A stretch of 64,000 nt of DNA. It comes from Scleromitrula shiraiana (Eukaryota > Ascomycota > Leotiomycetes > Helotiales > Sclerotiniaceae). The notes under the pieces were generated by a model, which made no database searches, was not told the DNA's origin, and saw nothing but the letters and a program-made list of their open reading frames with translations. The stretch lies in NCBI GenBank assembly GCA_028455995.1, contig JABELC010000009.1, forward strand, positions 496,001-560,000, read 5' to 3'. Positions 11,090 to 22,941 of the stretch are shown one piece after another (the stretch's first letter is position 1; every line of letters starts with the position of its first letter). The position numbers and the translations under genes are program-made.

Positions 11090-12694
11090 CTAAACCTTCT
11101 GCGCGATTGTCACTCCCAATGAAGTATTTGCTTCACCCTCAGAACCATCATTCACGAAATCCTCAGATTCACCTTCTTCAAATTTCCTCCCAATTTTACC
11201 GACCGCACGATCTTTCCTCTCGAGATAAGCAATTAGTAGGATGAATGGAATAACAAGAATTCCAATGATCAAACTAGCGACATAACCTTTGTGATAGTTG
11301 GGGGCGTCTGTAACAGGGTAAAAAATCAATGGCCACCAGGAAACGAATGCAAAGTCAAACGAGTTCATAAAACCGGTGGTGATAGCTCGGAGTTGGAAAT
11401 CATGCGACGTAACATCAGTCATCCAGGAGTACCAAAGAGCTTGAGGTGCATACGTCGTTCCCAGGAGGTAGAATGCGAAGAAGTGCCCGGCATCTTTGGC
11501 GGGATTGGAAACAAGAATGGCACTTCCAACCACAAAGGTAATACCGATGGCTATGGATGGCTGCCAGCGAGATTGTATCTTATCAGAGAGAACAGCGTAG
11601 AATACTGTGCCCAAGATTCCGGTAGCATAGACTGCAGTTGGATAATTGTTCTGCTCGATTACAGTGTAACCTCTCCCTGCCATCCATAAAGCCATGACGT
11701 TATTTTGAAGAGACTGGACACAGAGCGAATAGACTGTGGAGTTTTGTTAGCATTGAATTTCATAGAGACAACCTCCATGACAAACTTACGCATGAAAATG
11801 AATGGGAGAAGCCAAAACTGCCAACTGATAAGAACACGTCTGAAGACTGACAAGTCCCAACTCTGATTTTGAGCTTTGCCGAGTCGTGTAATAGCCAGTT
11901 CCTTCTCTTCCTCATTCAGGTACCATGCACTTCTATGTGCTGGCAAGTTGGGAATAACAAACCACCCTAAGATATTGTCAACAATCTTCGAACTCTGCGT
12001 CGCTTTGCAAAGAGAGGCTTACCAAATATTGCAACAGGAACCGTAATCACAGATACAATAATGAAAATCCACCGCCATGCTGGTAAACCCGATTTACCGT
12101 CTAATGTCTCTAGTAGACCAGCTTGTATCCACGACCCAGCCATATTGCCCAAGTCGCCAAAGCAACAGAAGATGGCAGCTCGGGTACCTAATTCGGACTT
12201 CTTATACCATGATCCGTAAATGAAATGTGCTCCAACACTGAACATTGGTTAGTGTTGAAAATTGGATTTGATCGCCAAAAGAAATATACATACTAAGCAA
12301 TAGCTGAAAATGCACCTTCAAATCCATTCAGGAGAAGAATCTGCCAAACATGTTCCATCTTGTATGTGATAAGAGTCATGATGCTCCACGTAACATTTGC
12401 GCCGACAAAAACGTATTTCGGGGGCGCGATCGTCAATAACGACGTTGAGGGCATCTGAAATACCGCATAGGTGACAAGATAGATGGTGTTCATGTAATTA
12501 TAATCTTTGCCTTTGAATCCGATTGCATCTTCCATACCACTGATATATGCAGAGGAATAACTTGCTCGATTGATCCCGAATAGGAACCATATCAGCGAGA
12601 AGTATGGAAGTAGGGTGAAATCAAGCTTGATAACTAAAGATCTATCTTTGGATGGCGGTCCCCAAAGGAGAGTCTTTATTTTGGAGAGAGCCAT
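11090..12694 (-). CDS. MFS transporter, pantothenate/allantoate (ACS) family
   Basis: Four exons, 12694-12294, 12237-12023, 11966-11790 and 11733-11090, encode 478 aa. The three short introns keep phase, and the acceptor CCACAG at 11734-11739 restores the helix MLYSLCVQSLQNNVMALWM. The N-terminus (WGPPSKDRSLVIKLDFTLLP) and the segment FLFGINRASYSSAYISGM are typical of the Dal5/Fen2/Liz1 group. About twelve hydrophobic segments are visible and the acidic C-terminus is cytosolic in type. Family members import organic anions such as pantothenate, allantoate or nicotinate across the plasma membrane. The substrate cannot be told from sequence. It shares strand and neighbourhood with the hydrolase-oxygenase gene, so the two might serve one catabolic task; this is speculation. 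Confidence 0.88.
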
Positions 12695-13299
12695 TGTAGT
12701 TTGGGAGTTGTCTGTGGAAAGCTTTTTTGAACATTTATGTGAGACCAGAGATTCATATATATTTCATGTGTATCTTATCGAAAGAACACACTCATAACGA
12801 AGTACCAGGGGCCAATAACGACATAGAAGCATAAGATAAGGAACCCAAACCAACATGATGATCCCTTTCGGTCCGTGGATGGTTCTACTACCAAATGATA
12901 TTACACCGCCGGCCCGTGTGACTGCGTACGAACAAAATACAGCGAAATGGACGTTGAATACATTCTAACATACAAAATTGACTAGTGAGATTACAGTAAC
13001 GTTCAAGCATCACAAGAATAAAAATGAGATGAAATAAATAGAACTAACATATTGTGACATAAAATCTATCAATTCCAGACTAGCATCTACAATTCTTCAA
13101 TGCAAATATTGTATTATCGATTGTAATGATGCGAGAGCGGAAACCAATGTCGACATGTACTATACCACAATAATTCAATGTAGTAGCCGAGATCGAAACT
13201 CTCCACTCTTGAGAACGAGGAGGTTGACTCAACCAATAAATAAAAGCTGATGCCACTCAATCAGGAAAAATGTAAAGTTCGGGCGTATATTTAGCCGAA
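12695..13299. other. Transition from genic DNA to AT island
   Basis: Ordinary-composition DNA upstream of the transporter gene, with no gene seen. AT content rises towards 13300, where the AT-rich island starts. Confidence 0.6.
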
Positions 13300-14618
13300 A
13301 TTGTATATGATCTATCTTGATTTTTCATTAATCTTGATATGTTAATACTAAATTAAAAATCAACTTGAATTACTACTACTTTATTAATTTTTTTTAAAAA
13401 TTTTTATAAACAATCCGAGTCATCAGAATTAAAAATAATAATTTTTGAACTAAAAAGATTATTACTACTAGTAACTTACTACTTCAAGTTGAACTTGAAG
13501 AAACTTGATTTTTACTAGTAGTATTAAATAATAATGAATTTTATAGTCTGAGTATTAGTAAATATAACTTTGAATATTCAGACTAGTATTAAAAAAATCA
13601 AAAAATAATGAAAAAAATATATTATTAAAAGTTCTTGATAAATAAAAAAATAGTATTAAAATAAAATTTAATAATACTAGTAGTACTAGTTGTAGTATAC
13701 TATGATAAAAAGATTTTTATTAATAAATATTTTAAATATCAAAAGTATTCTTTATAAAAAACTTTTTTTTAATAATCTGTAAAATTGAAAAATATTAATT
13801 AGATTAAAATTACTAGTACTAGTAGTATTAATATAACTCAGTTGAATAATAAAAATATATTTGAATAAATTTTTATGTAGTAATTATAAAATCATTTTTA
13901 ATAATAGAAAAATTAAATTTTGATTACTATCTACTAGTAGTAGTAAATATTATTTAAAAGAATTTAAAGTAGAAACTTGAAGAATTACGATAGTATAACT
14001 TGAAACTTGAAGTTACTATACTTCGTAGTTTTTTTAATTTCTCATCACTGTCTGACAGTGACAGCGTGCCAGAGATTTCAATTTTATTATTACATACATT
14101 TCAATATAGTATATACTAGTAGTATACAAATTCAAGTTTACTAGCCTGAGTGAAAAGAAAAATAAGTAATATTTATTTTATAATTAATTAAAAAATAAAA
14201 AAATCTAGATAAAAAAATATATAAACTTTTATTTTCTAAAATGAAATTAATGCATGATCATACTATAGTACTAGTAGTATATATATATATATATATATAT
14301 TAAAGTCTATAGTATACTAGTAGTACTCACTAGCAGACTAGTAATCAAAAATCAAGTTGATATAATCAAAAAATATAATCATTAAAAAATATCATTTAAT
14401 TATGAAACATAAAACTTTATAACTTGAACTTGTTTTAATCAATCTAAATTTACTTTTATAATATATTTTATATTTACTAGTAGTACTATTAATAGTGATA
14501 ATAATAGTATGATTTTTCAAGTTTATTTGAAAATTTTAATATTACTACTATATATAATTTTATTAATTTTTTTTATTTTAATTATTATTAATTTTAATTT
14601 AATTTAGATCTTTATATA
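13300..14618. repeat. Left arm of AT-rich island (older RIP-mutated repeat)
   Basis: Extremely AT-rich, no usable frames. The word ACTAGTAGTA or its close variants recurs many times (for example near 13505, 13680, 13815, 13930, 14110, 14270, 14315 and 14470), as do short words such as ACTTGAA and TCAAGTT. A 15-nt perfect hairpin, CACTGTC-T-GACAGTG at 14046-14060, stands out by its GC content. The same words recur beyond the retrotransposon, so this looks like half of one older repeat split by the insertion. Confidence 0.65.
14614..14618. repeat. Target-site duplication, left copy (ATATA)
   Basis: These five bases precede the left LTR and match the five after the right LTR (22245-22249). A 5-bp duplication is normal for LTR retrotransposons, but in DNA this AT-rich a chance match is not negligible. 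Confidence 0.55.
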
Positions 14619-14778
14619 TGTCTGTATAATCAAACACGTGACCTTACGTCACATATCCGTTAAAAAGGCATATATTCTTGACAGCGCACAGCACTCTTTT
14701 TGAACTCTTTAAACAAATAATATAATATTGATTGATATTGTAATTGTATAGTTCTATACCCCTGAAATCATATAAATA
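14619..14778 (+). repeat. Left LTR of copia element, 160 bp
   Basis: It aligns without gaps to 22085-22244. It begins TGTCTG and ends at the position corresponding to CA in the other copy, here mutated to TA. By my hand alignment about 30 of 160 positions differ and all are transitions, the signature of RIP acting on both copies. Confidence 0.88.
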
Positions 14779-16747
14779 TTAATTAATGTGCGTATCATAA
14801 ATTAGAATTTTTATTTTGTATATAATATTAATTTTGATAAATTCTAAATGTTTTTGTTTATTATCGATGGAAAACTTTTTATAATTTTTGATAATGAAAA
14901 ATTCTATAAATTATTTAGTTTTTTAATAAAAAAAAAAATTAAACTTTACAATATCTAAATATCTATCGTAGAAATAATAATTTTTAACTTTAATTTAGAT
15001 ATTATAATACTTAAATATTTATTATAAACTGAATGATTTTTAAATCAATTTTAAAATTAAAAAAATCTAAATATTTATTACAAATAAAATAACAATAAAA
15101 ATATAAATTATATTATATCATTTAGATATATATTATATTATTTAAAAAAATACTTTAATAAATAAAAACATTGACAATAATAACTATTTTACTACAACTA
15201 TAAGGGCAACAATAAAATTATTTATATAAAAACCCTTATTTAAAAACTTTTACAAAACCCTTAATAATTCCTTTTTTTATATTTTTATATTTTTTTATAA
15301 TTGCCCTACTTCCTTTTTTACTTTATAACGAATTTATTTACCATATATTTATTTTACAAACTGAAATAATTATATTTGATTTGAAAACCTTATTAAAACG
15401 AGCTTTGATTTAACATTAGATTTATTTTATAAGTTGGACAATTATATTTGATTTAAAACTTTATTAGATTGAACTTTTGATTTAATATTAAATATTTGTT
15501 TAATAATAATAAAAAAACTAAATAAAAACGAATTTAATAATAATTATTATATTATTTAATAAATAAATATAAGATATTATTGAAAGTATTTTTTTATTCT
15601 ATATTATAATATTATAAATAATATAGTGGGCAAAAATAATATAGAGAAAAAAAGAAAATCGAAAAGTATAAGCATGAATATGAACTTTAAATAATTATGA
15701 AAAAAAAACAATTTAATAAATATAAATATTTAAGATTTAAGATTACCACTAATAATTCAATAATTAAAATAAATATTTAATTAAATTAAAAAATTTTAAT
15801 TAATATTAAAAATATTATCGAAAAATCTTAATAAAAGTTTAGTATATATAGGTTTATTATGAGAATAATATTAATAAAAGATATTTAAACAAATATAAAT
15901 CTTAATACCTCAAATATAGATAAAGGTTTTTTTATTTAAAAATATAGCAAACAGTATTTTTGGAGAATTTATATTTAATTTTAGGAAAAGATAATAATTA
16001 AGAAATAATAATATATGTGATTTTAAATATAATTAAAACTTTAAATCTAAATGGAGTAATAAGCATTATAAAAATCTATTTGATGGGTCATTTTTAAATA
16101 ATTTAGACTTTATTAATAAATATAAAAGATATAATATAGAAGATCTATATATAATAAATTGTTATTTGAAATATAAATTTGATGAATATATAATTAGCAA
16201 TTTAAAGATTTTTATTAATATAGATTTATAGATAAATTTTAAAGAAATATTTGGAGGTATAAATATATAAATATTTTAAATATTAAATAAAGGATATTTA
16301 ATAATAATAAAAAAAATATTATAAAAGGATAGCGTTTATATTAATATATTTATATTAATAATTTATGTAATATAAAGTATAATATATATAAAATTATATT
16401 TTAAATAGATTAAAGCTTATTTAAAGAAGATTTATAGAAATCGATTAATAAAATTTAAATTTAATAATATAAAGGTAATGATAGAAAATCTGAAGTAAGA
16501 ATAGGATTAAAAAGAAAATATAAAGAAATAAATTGAAAAAGGAAAATAGATTAAATAAAATACTCTAATTATATAAACAGTGGTTAATTTATTAAAGCAA
16601 TTTAATGAATTATCAGAAAATATTTAGTTTATAATAGAAGTTGATTTTAAATATTTATTTAGAATTATTCTAATAATAATGATATATAATCTTATATATT
16701 ATAATATTTAATATATAATTTTATTTAATAATCGTATATTATATAAT

Positions 16748-17080
16748 GATCAAAATTATTAGGATAAAAATAATTATGATAAAAATTATTATAATCAAAA
16801 TAATTATATATTTTAATTTGGTTAAAGCTATTTTAGTCAAAATCAATTTAGTTAAAATCAATTTAATTAAAATCATTATGATATAAATAATTATAATAGA
16901 AATTATTATGATCAAAATAATTGTATATTTTAATTTAGTTAGATTCAATTTGGTCAAAGCTAATATGATCAAAATTAACTTAATTAAAATTAATTTAATT
17001 AAGATTATTGTATATTTTAAAACGATTAAAATAATTATAATCAAAATGATTATGATTATAATCAAAATAATCATGATTTT
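16748..17080 (+). repeat. Degraded tandem coding repeat, Gln/Asn/Tyr/Phe-rich gag segment
   Basis: In one plus-strand frame the codon series CAA AAT AAT TAT / CAA AAT CAA TTT recurs about every 12-18 nt. It is broken only by stop codons of the kind RIP would make from glycine-type codons. This suggests that the intact gag protein had a low-complexity Q/N/Y/F (probably also G) tail. The opposite-strand frame of isoleucines is a shadow. Confidence 0.5.
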
Positions 17081-20000
17081 TAATGTAAATAAAATTAGGA
17101 AGAAAAGCAAAGGAATAGAAGAGTATATATATATAGAGATAAATATAAAGATTAAGGATATTATTAAAAAAAAAGTTATTAATATTATATATTAAAAGCT
17201 TAATATTAAATTAATTTAAATAAGATATATAATAACACAATAAAATTTAATAATGAAAATAATAATTTTAATTATAAATTGGTTATATATAAATTAATTT
17301 TATAATATATAAACATTTTAAATAAACTTATAGTAATAGTATTTCTAATCATATTTAAAGATAAAATATTCAAATATTATATATTGAATTTTACTATATT
17401 TTCATAAAAAATGAAGGGTCTAGTTATAGAATTTAAAATATAATATCAAAAAAAACTATATTATTGTAATATAATGAACAAGTGAATAAGATTAATAATA
17501 AAAAACATTATAAATAAAAATTAGAAAAAAAAATTTAAACAATGCTTGAAGTTATTTTTTATGAAAATAAAGTGATTATATAAGATTTTATTAAATAATA
17601 TAAAAAATTAATTATATCTTTATAAAAAAATAATCTTATTATGTTAATAAATTAAATAATATATTTAAATATATTATTAACCAATTATAAATATCTTTAA
17701 TTTTATTTAAAAAATCAAAAAAATAATTTAGATCTATAATAAATTATAAAGCAATAATATTAATATATACTATATTAAAAAAAAATTTATGGATAATTTA
17801 TAAAATCGAAATAAAAGTTTCAATTACAGTAAATATAATAAAGTAAATAGTTATAATGATCGAAAAAGATGTAGTAATTATTGAAATTAATTTAAATCAT
17901 AATTTAATATTTAAAAACAATATAGTAAAAAAAGTTTTAAATTAATTTATAAAAAACAATATTAAATATATAAAAAGAAAGAATATTTTTTTATAAATTA
18001 TTCAAAATCAAATTAAGAAAAAGCTTAAAGGAAGTATAAAAAAAAAGTTGTTAAAAATAATAATAATTATATATATAAATAATTTTTAATATATTATAAA
18101 GGAAAGCGAGAAATAAAGGAAAAGGATATTGAAGAGATTTATAAAATATTTTATATAAAGATAAAATATTTAAATAAGACTATATCGGAAATATATTATA
18201 TATCAAATGACCTAATTAATAGTCCACAAACAGTTACTAGGCTTATAGAGAAAGTATTTGAATATATATTAATATATAAAAGATTACTTAATGATGATTA
18301 AGCTAGTGGAGATATAGTATTGGAGCAAATTATACATGATTTTAAAGTATTCTTTGCAAACGGTAAATATGACTTTAATGAGTTTTAGGGCATTATAATT
18401 AATATAAGAGCAATAATAATATTGATTATTGATAGGTGATAGTTTAAAGTATTATAAAAGCTAATTAATCTAATTATTAATTATAATAAAATAAAAATTA
18501 TAAAAATTATATTTAAAAAAAAAATATTAAAGAATCTATTAAATCATACAAAATTAAACTATCGATTAAACAAATTAAAATTTATATTATTTATGTAAAT
18601 ATATTATTTTTATTTTATTTAGCAAATATAAACAAATTTAATATATTCTTCAATAATATTAAAAACTAGATTATTCACAATAAAACTAGTGAACATTTCT
18701 TCATTATATAAAAATGCAGCTATAGTTTTTTATTATAAAAATATAATTATAATATATTTATATAATCAATAATTTTGAATAATATTTATTACTTTATAAA
18801 AATAAAATTATAATATTTATATAAGCATTTTAATCATTTAATTATTTATAGATTATATAATATATTTAAATAAACTGACTATAATAATATAAACAAAAAT
18901 AAAATTAATAAATTAATAAAATATTATAATCAATATTAAATATATAATAAATTATTAAAGAAATTTAAATTTAAGATTAATAATAATAAAGATAATAATA
19001 TTTGATTCAATTATATAATTATAATTAATATTATATATATTAACGGAAAAGTGATATTGTATATACTTGATAAAATAATAAAATACCAAATAGCAATATT
19101 TTTAAATAATTTATTAATGAAATATATCTAGGATATAATTTGATTTAAATAGATTGATATTTATATAGAACTTTTAAATTATATTATTATTAATATAGAT
19201 ATATAATTTATTGTAAAGAAATTTAATAAATATATAAATATTATAATAATTAGAATAAAGATAATTTTTATAAAATCTTATTAATTAATTAATAAAATTA
19301 AATAATATTATAAAATCATATAATAAATATTTAAGATTTTATAAAATGAATTATAATAATTTAATTCTATAAAGAAACAAATATTATAGATAGTAATAAA
19401 GATTATAAATGATTCAATAAGCCTTGATAGACTAATTTCAACATTTTTAGTATTTAATATATTTATATATATAGGAGAATTAAATTTATCAATAAAAACT
19501 ATTACTAATTAAACGATAAAATTGCAAAAAACAAGCGATAAAATTTATAGGTATAAAGCGATTCAATTAATAAAAGATATATTATAAAAGCAAAATAAAT
19601 CATTTATATATATAATATATAATTTAAAAATATATTCAAAAATTCTAGTATATAAAAAGATTATTAAAACAAAAAAAAAAAATGGATAAGATTTTATATT
19701 TTTAAATTAATAAAGGATAAAAATTATAAAATCAATATAAATAATTATATTATAATAATATAATCAACATCGATTTGTCTATATTATAAAAAATTTATTA
19801 ATCTAATATTAATACTATTAATAATATATATAAAAAACTATGTACTATCTATATTCATAAACGACGACAATAATTAATCAATTATTCAAAAAACATCAAA
19901 AGCAGCGATACCTAAATTACCCGAATTAGCAATTCGCAAATATGGTAGATCAAGAAAAGATCAAAATTCTAATATTTTACTATTAATAGTGATTTAATTT

Positions 20001-20559
20001 TATTAATATATTTAATAAGATACATAATAAAAAATATAATCTAGATTATATATAAAAAATAAAGATTTTAAAAAAATATTATTAAATATTATAATATCAT
20101 TAAATAGCGAATATATTATATATTTGATTAATACTTTTTTTACAAAAAGATTGATTCCCCCTACCAAATAGGCTAAATATAATAAAAAAAAAATAAATGG
20201 AATATATGTAAAATTAAGAAAAAAGAAATTAGATAAATTAATAAAAATCAATATATTTAAAATAATAAAGCAAAAAAATATTTTAATAAAAATAAAAATC
20301 TTCAAATACAAATAAATTAATGAATTCAAACATTTAGATATAAAAAATATATATGAGAAATCAAGGCTTATTATATAAAGTTTTAATAATATAAAAAAAT
20401 ATATTATATTTATATAATTTTTAATTATATAATATTTAATTTATTAATTAATATTAATAATTATAATTATTATAATAATAATAAAAAGCAATAACATATT
20501 CAGCATTTATTTATACAATATTATTTAAATATATATATAAACAAATTTAAAGCTTGTAT

Positions 20560-21130
20560 ATTTTATCTTTATATATACAATCCTAAAAATGAAATATCTA
20601 TTTGAAACTATATTTTATATAATATAATTATTATATAAAATTCTAAAAGTAAAAAATTATTAGTTTAATATACATTTAAACCATTATATTATAAAGCTTA
20701 AAATAACAGTATCGATATATGATTTTTATTTATTATATATATAAAAATAAAAATTTAGAATTATAATAATATAAACTAATAATATTTTGATTATTATTAA
20801 TAAACAATTCGTTTACAAAAAAAAATACTATTTAAAAAAAACCAAATTCTTATATAAAAAACAAAAGCAACTAATTAAAGTACACCCATTTAAATTCAAC
20901 AATAGTCTAATATTATTAAAAAATTTAATAATTATAATAAATCAAAAATTTTAATATAAAAATATAAAATAAATTAAAAATATCAATATCAATATATATA
21001 AAATATACAATAAATTTTAAAAGAATACAATATCAAAAAAGCAATATATTGCATAGCGCATTTATAACATTTATATCGCAATTTATTGCTAATTCAAAAC
21101 TTTATTCGATCTAGTATAAGCTATATAAAA
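20560..21130 (+). pseudogene. Copia reverse transcriptase remnant
   Basis: Successive conserved copia boxes appear in register despite many stops: the PLYG-type box with AGN near 20627-20660, the Y-D-x-x-L-L-Y box near 20717, the TDD catalytic box at 20775-20786, the K-F-N box near 20895-20910, and the Q-Y-x-A...F-D-L block near 21045-21110. Substitutions are nearly all explained by C-to-T or G-to-A change. One frame change is needed between blocks. Only family box names are given here; the ancestral protein is not reconstructed. Confidence 0.82.
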
Positions 21131-21329
21131 TATCAAATTAAATAATGAAAATATAAAAATATTTAACAAATATATATAATAATAAAAAAAAAACTTTATA
21201 AAAAGACTTCGATTTATATCATTCAGCTTTAATACTCTTTGTATATATATATTTATTAATGCTTTATATACTAATAACTTTAATCTATTATTTTAAATTA
21301 GATATATTATTATATTAACAAATAAAAAC

Positions 21330-21770
21330 AAAAATACAGATATTGTACATTAATTTTTGATCAAATGCAAATGCATTATTTAGACCATATCAATATTAAA
21401 ACTTTATATAATGGTTTTTAATTTTAATATAATAATTATTATTAAAAATATAATTAATAAAATTTTTAATAATCGTATTTTATTATTAATTATTTATATT
21501 GATTTATATTCTCTATTTTAATTATTAATTAAGCTTAGAACAATAATCAAAAAACGATTTATAATTGATATTATAATATTATATTAATCATATAAATATA
21601 AAGAGATCATAAAAATATAATGAATTAATAACAATAATAACCTAATAAATATAATAATAAAGATAAAGCTTTATTTAACATTAAAAAAACTTATCAATAT
21701 AAATAAAATATTAATAAAGATTAATAAATAAATTAAATATAAAAAAGGATTTTGATTTTTTTTTGTTTTA
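21330..21770 (+). pseudogene. Copia RNase H and C-terminal tail remnant
   Basis: The plus-strand frame around 21440-21760 keeps the order and spacing of the copia RNase H C-terminus: a K-L block, a K-R-x-x-I-D block, and a final A-L-K-K-L-I type helix. It ends about 315 bp before the right LTR. Stops interrupt it repeatedly. Confidence 0.75.
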
Positions 21771-22084
21771 TTTTTTAAAGAATAACTAAATAATAATTAA
21801 TTTTATTTATTTAATTTATATATAATCATTATAAAATAAAATAATAAAAAATATAATATAAAAAACAATAATAATATAAAACAATAATAATATACAATTT
21901 AAATAATATTTACCCTAATCCAATTTTAAAATATCATATTATATATAAACAAATTATAAAGATTTTAAAATAGTAAAAAACTAAAAAAAACTTATTTTAC
22001 TTTTTATTTTATATAAATAATTTATAATTTTTATAAAATTTAACTTTTTATATATATAACTTTAAATTTTCAAAAAATTGCTAA

Positions 22085-22244
22085 TATCTATATAATCAAA
22101 CATATGACTTTACATTACATATCCGTTAAAAAGGCATATATCCTCAATAGTGTATAGTATTTTTTTTAAACTCCTTAAACAAATAATACAATACTGATTA
22201 ATATCATAATTGTATAGTTCCATACCCCCAAAGTCATACAAACA
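22085..22244 (+). repeat. Right LTR of copia element, 160 bp
   Basis: Partner of 14619-14778. This copy keeps the CA terminus (ACAAACA) but has lost the leading TG to TA. The shared GC-bearing core CATATCCGTTAAAAAGGCATATAT allows unambiguous alignment. Confidence 0.88.
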
Positions 22245-22249
22245 ATATA
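22245..22249. repeat. Target-site duplication, right copy (ATATA)
   Basis: Identical to 14614-14618 and directly adjacent to the right LTR end. The same caution about chance matching applies. Confidence 0.55.
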
Positions 22250-22560
22250 TAATTTAATTTATTAATTAAAATCAATTACTAGTACAATAAAATTATAGAA
22301 ATTTATCAAAATATTTAAAATTATTAAAAAAATCCAATTAAAATTAATTTAGTAATTCTATTAATAAATTATACTACTAGTAGTAGTAACTTGATAATTA
22401 TATTTTCAAGTTTATAATTTGAAATAAATTTATATATTAATGATACTAGTATTATTAAAGTTTTATAGATAAAATTTTGTTTTTATTCGATAACTTGAAT
22501 CAATTCTTTAATAAATTAAATATAAATTTATTATAAATTTTTAAATCCTTTGTTTAGCAT
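22245..22560. repeat. Right arm of AT-rich island
   Basis: AT-rich DNA that again carries ACTAGTAG words (near 22270, 22375 and 22445) like the left arm. Composition returns to normal at about 22560. No gene. Confidence 0.6.
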
Positions 22561-22941
22561 GCGCTTGACCCTTATATATTTCCCGGTTGAGTAAGTTATT
22601 GACATTTTTTGACCACTCAATATCCTAAAGAAAGGGACCAGCCCGGCCACGACACGAGGACCAGACATACCCCCACTTTCCTAAAGAGGTAAGGTGCATC
22701 TTGTGGTTTGATCAATATCCCAACGACCCAACGCCTAGAAATCAGTACAAGTTTGGACGACGTACCTGGGATTCAATTTCTGCCCGGTAAACTGGTAAGC
22801 ATGGCTCTTTCATGAATGGGATCAGAGTTAACAGGGGGAGAGTGACGAAATCTTACAAGCCATTAATACTTCTCCAACTAAAATAACCCAAAAGTACAAA
22901 AATTCGCTACCTCAAAATCAATCAAGAAGACTGATCCAAGT
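22561..22941. promoter_or_regulatory. Upstream region of the sulfhydrylase-like gene
   Basis: This 381-bp stretch of normal composition lies between the AT island and the next start codon. I see no coding content. It is the only room for this gene's promoter. Confidence 0.45.

Larger units (their letters stand above)
14619..22244 (+). mobile_element. RIP-degraded Ty1/copia LTR retrotransposon, full length 7.6 kb
   Basis: The element is bounded by 160-bp direct repeats and ATATA duplications. No long frame survives, but reading through stops on the plus strand gives a copia order. A Gln/Asn/Tyr-rich gag-like repeat lies at about 16748-17080. Reverse transcriptase lies at about 20600-21130: the PLYG..AGN box near 20627, the TDD box at 20775-20786, and the downstream box with Q-Y-x-A ending F-D-L near 21050-21110. 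RNase H and the C-terminal copia tail lie at about 21370-21760. The polymerase order with RNase H last, directly before the right LTR, is copia. Protease and integrase were not recognised individually. The copy cannot make functional proteins. Confidence 0.88.

Noticed and set aside
16739..17110. 123-codon minus-strand frame rich in Ile and Leu, looking like a membrane protein
   Set aside because: It is the antisense shadow of an AT-rich tandem repeat inside the RIP-mutated copia element. The hydrophobic look comes from ATT/ATA/TTA codons, not from selection.
20012..20329. 105-codon minus-strand frame rich in Phe and Ile
   Set aside because: It lies within the dead retrotransposon, antisense to polymerase remains. 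Composition alone explains it.
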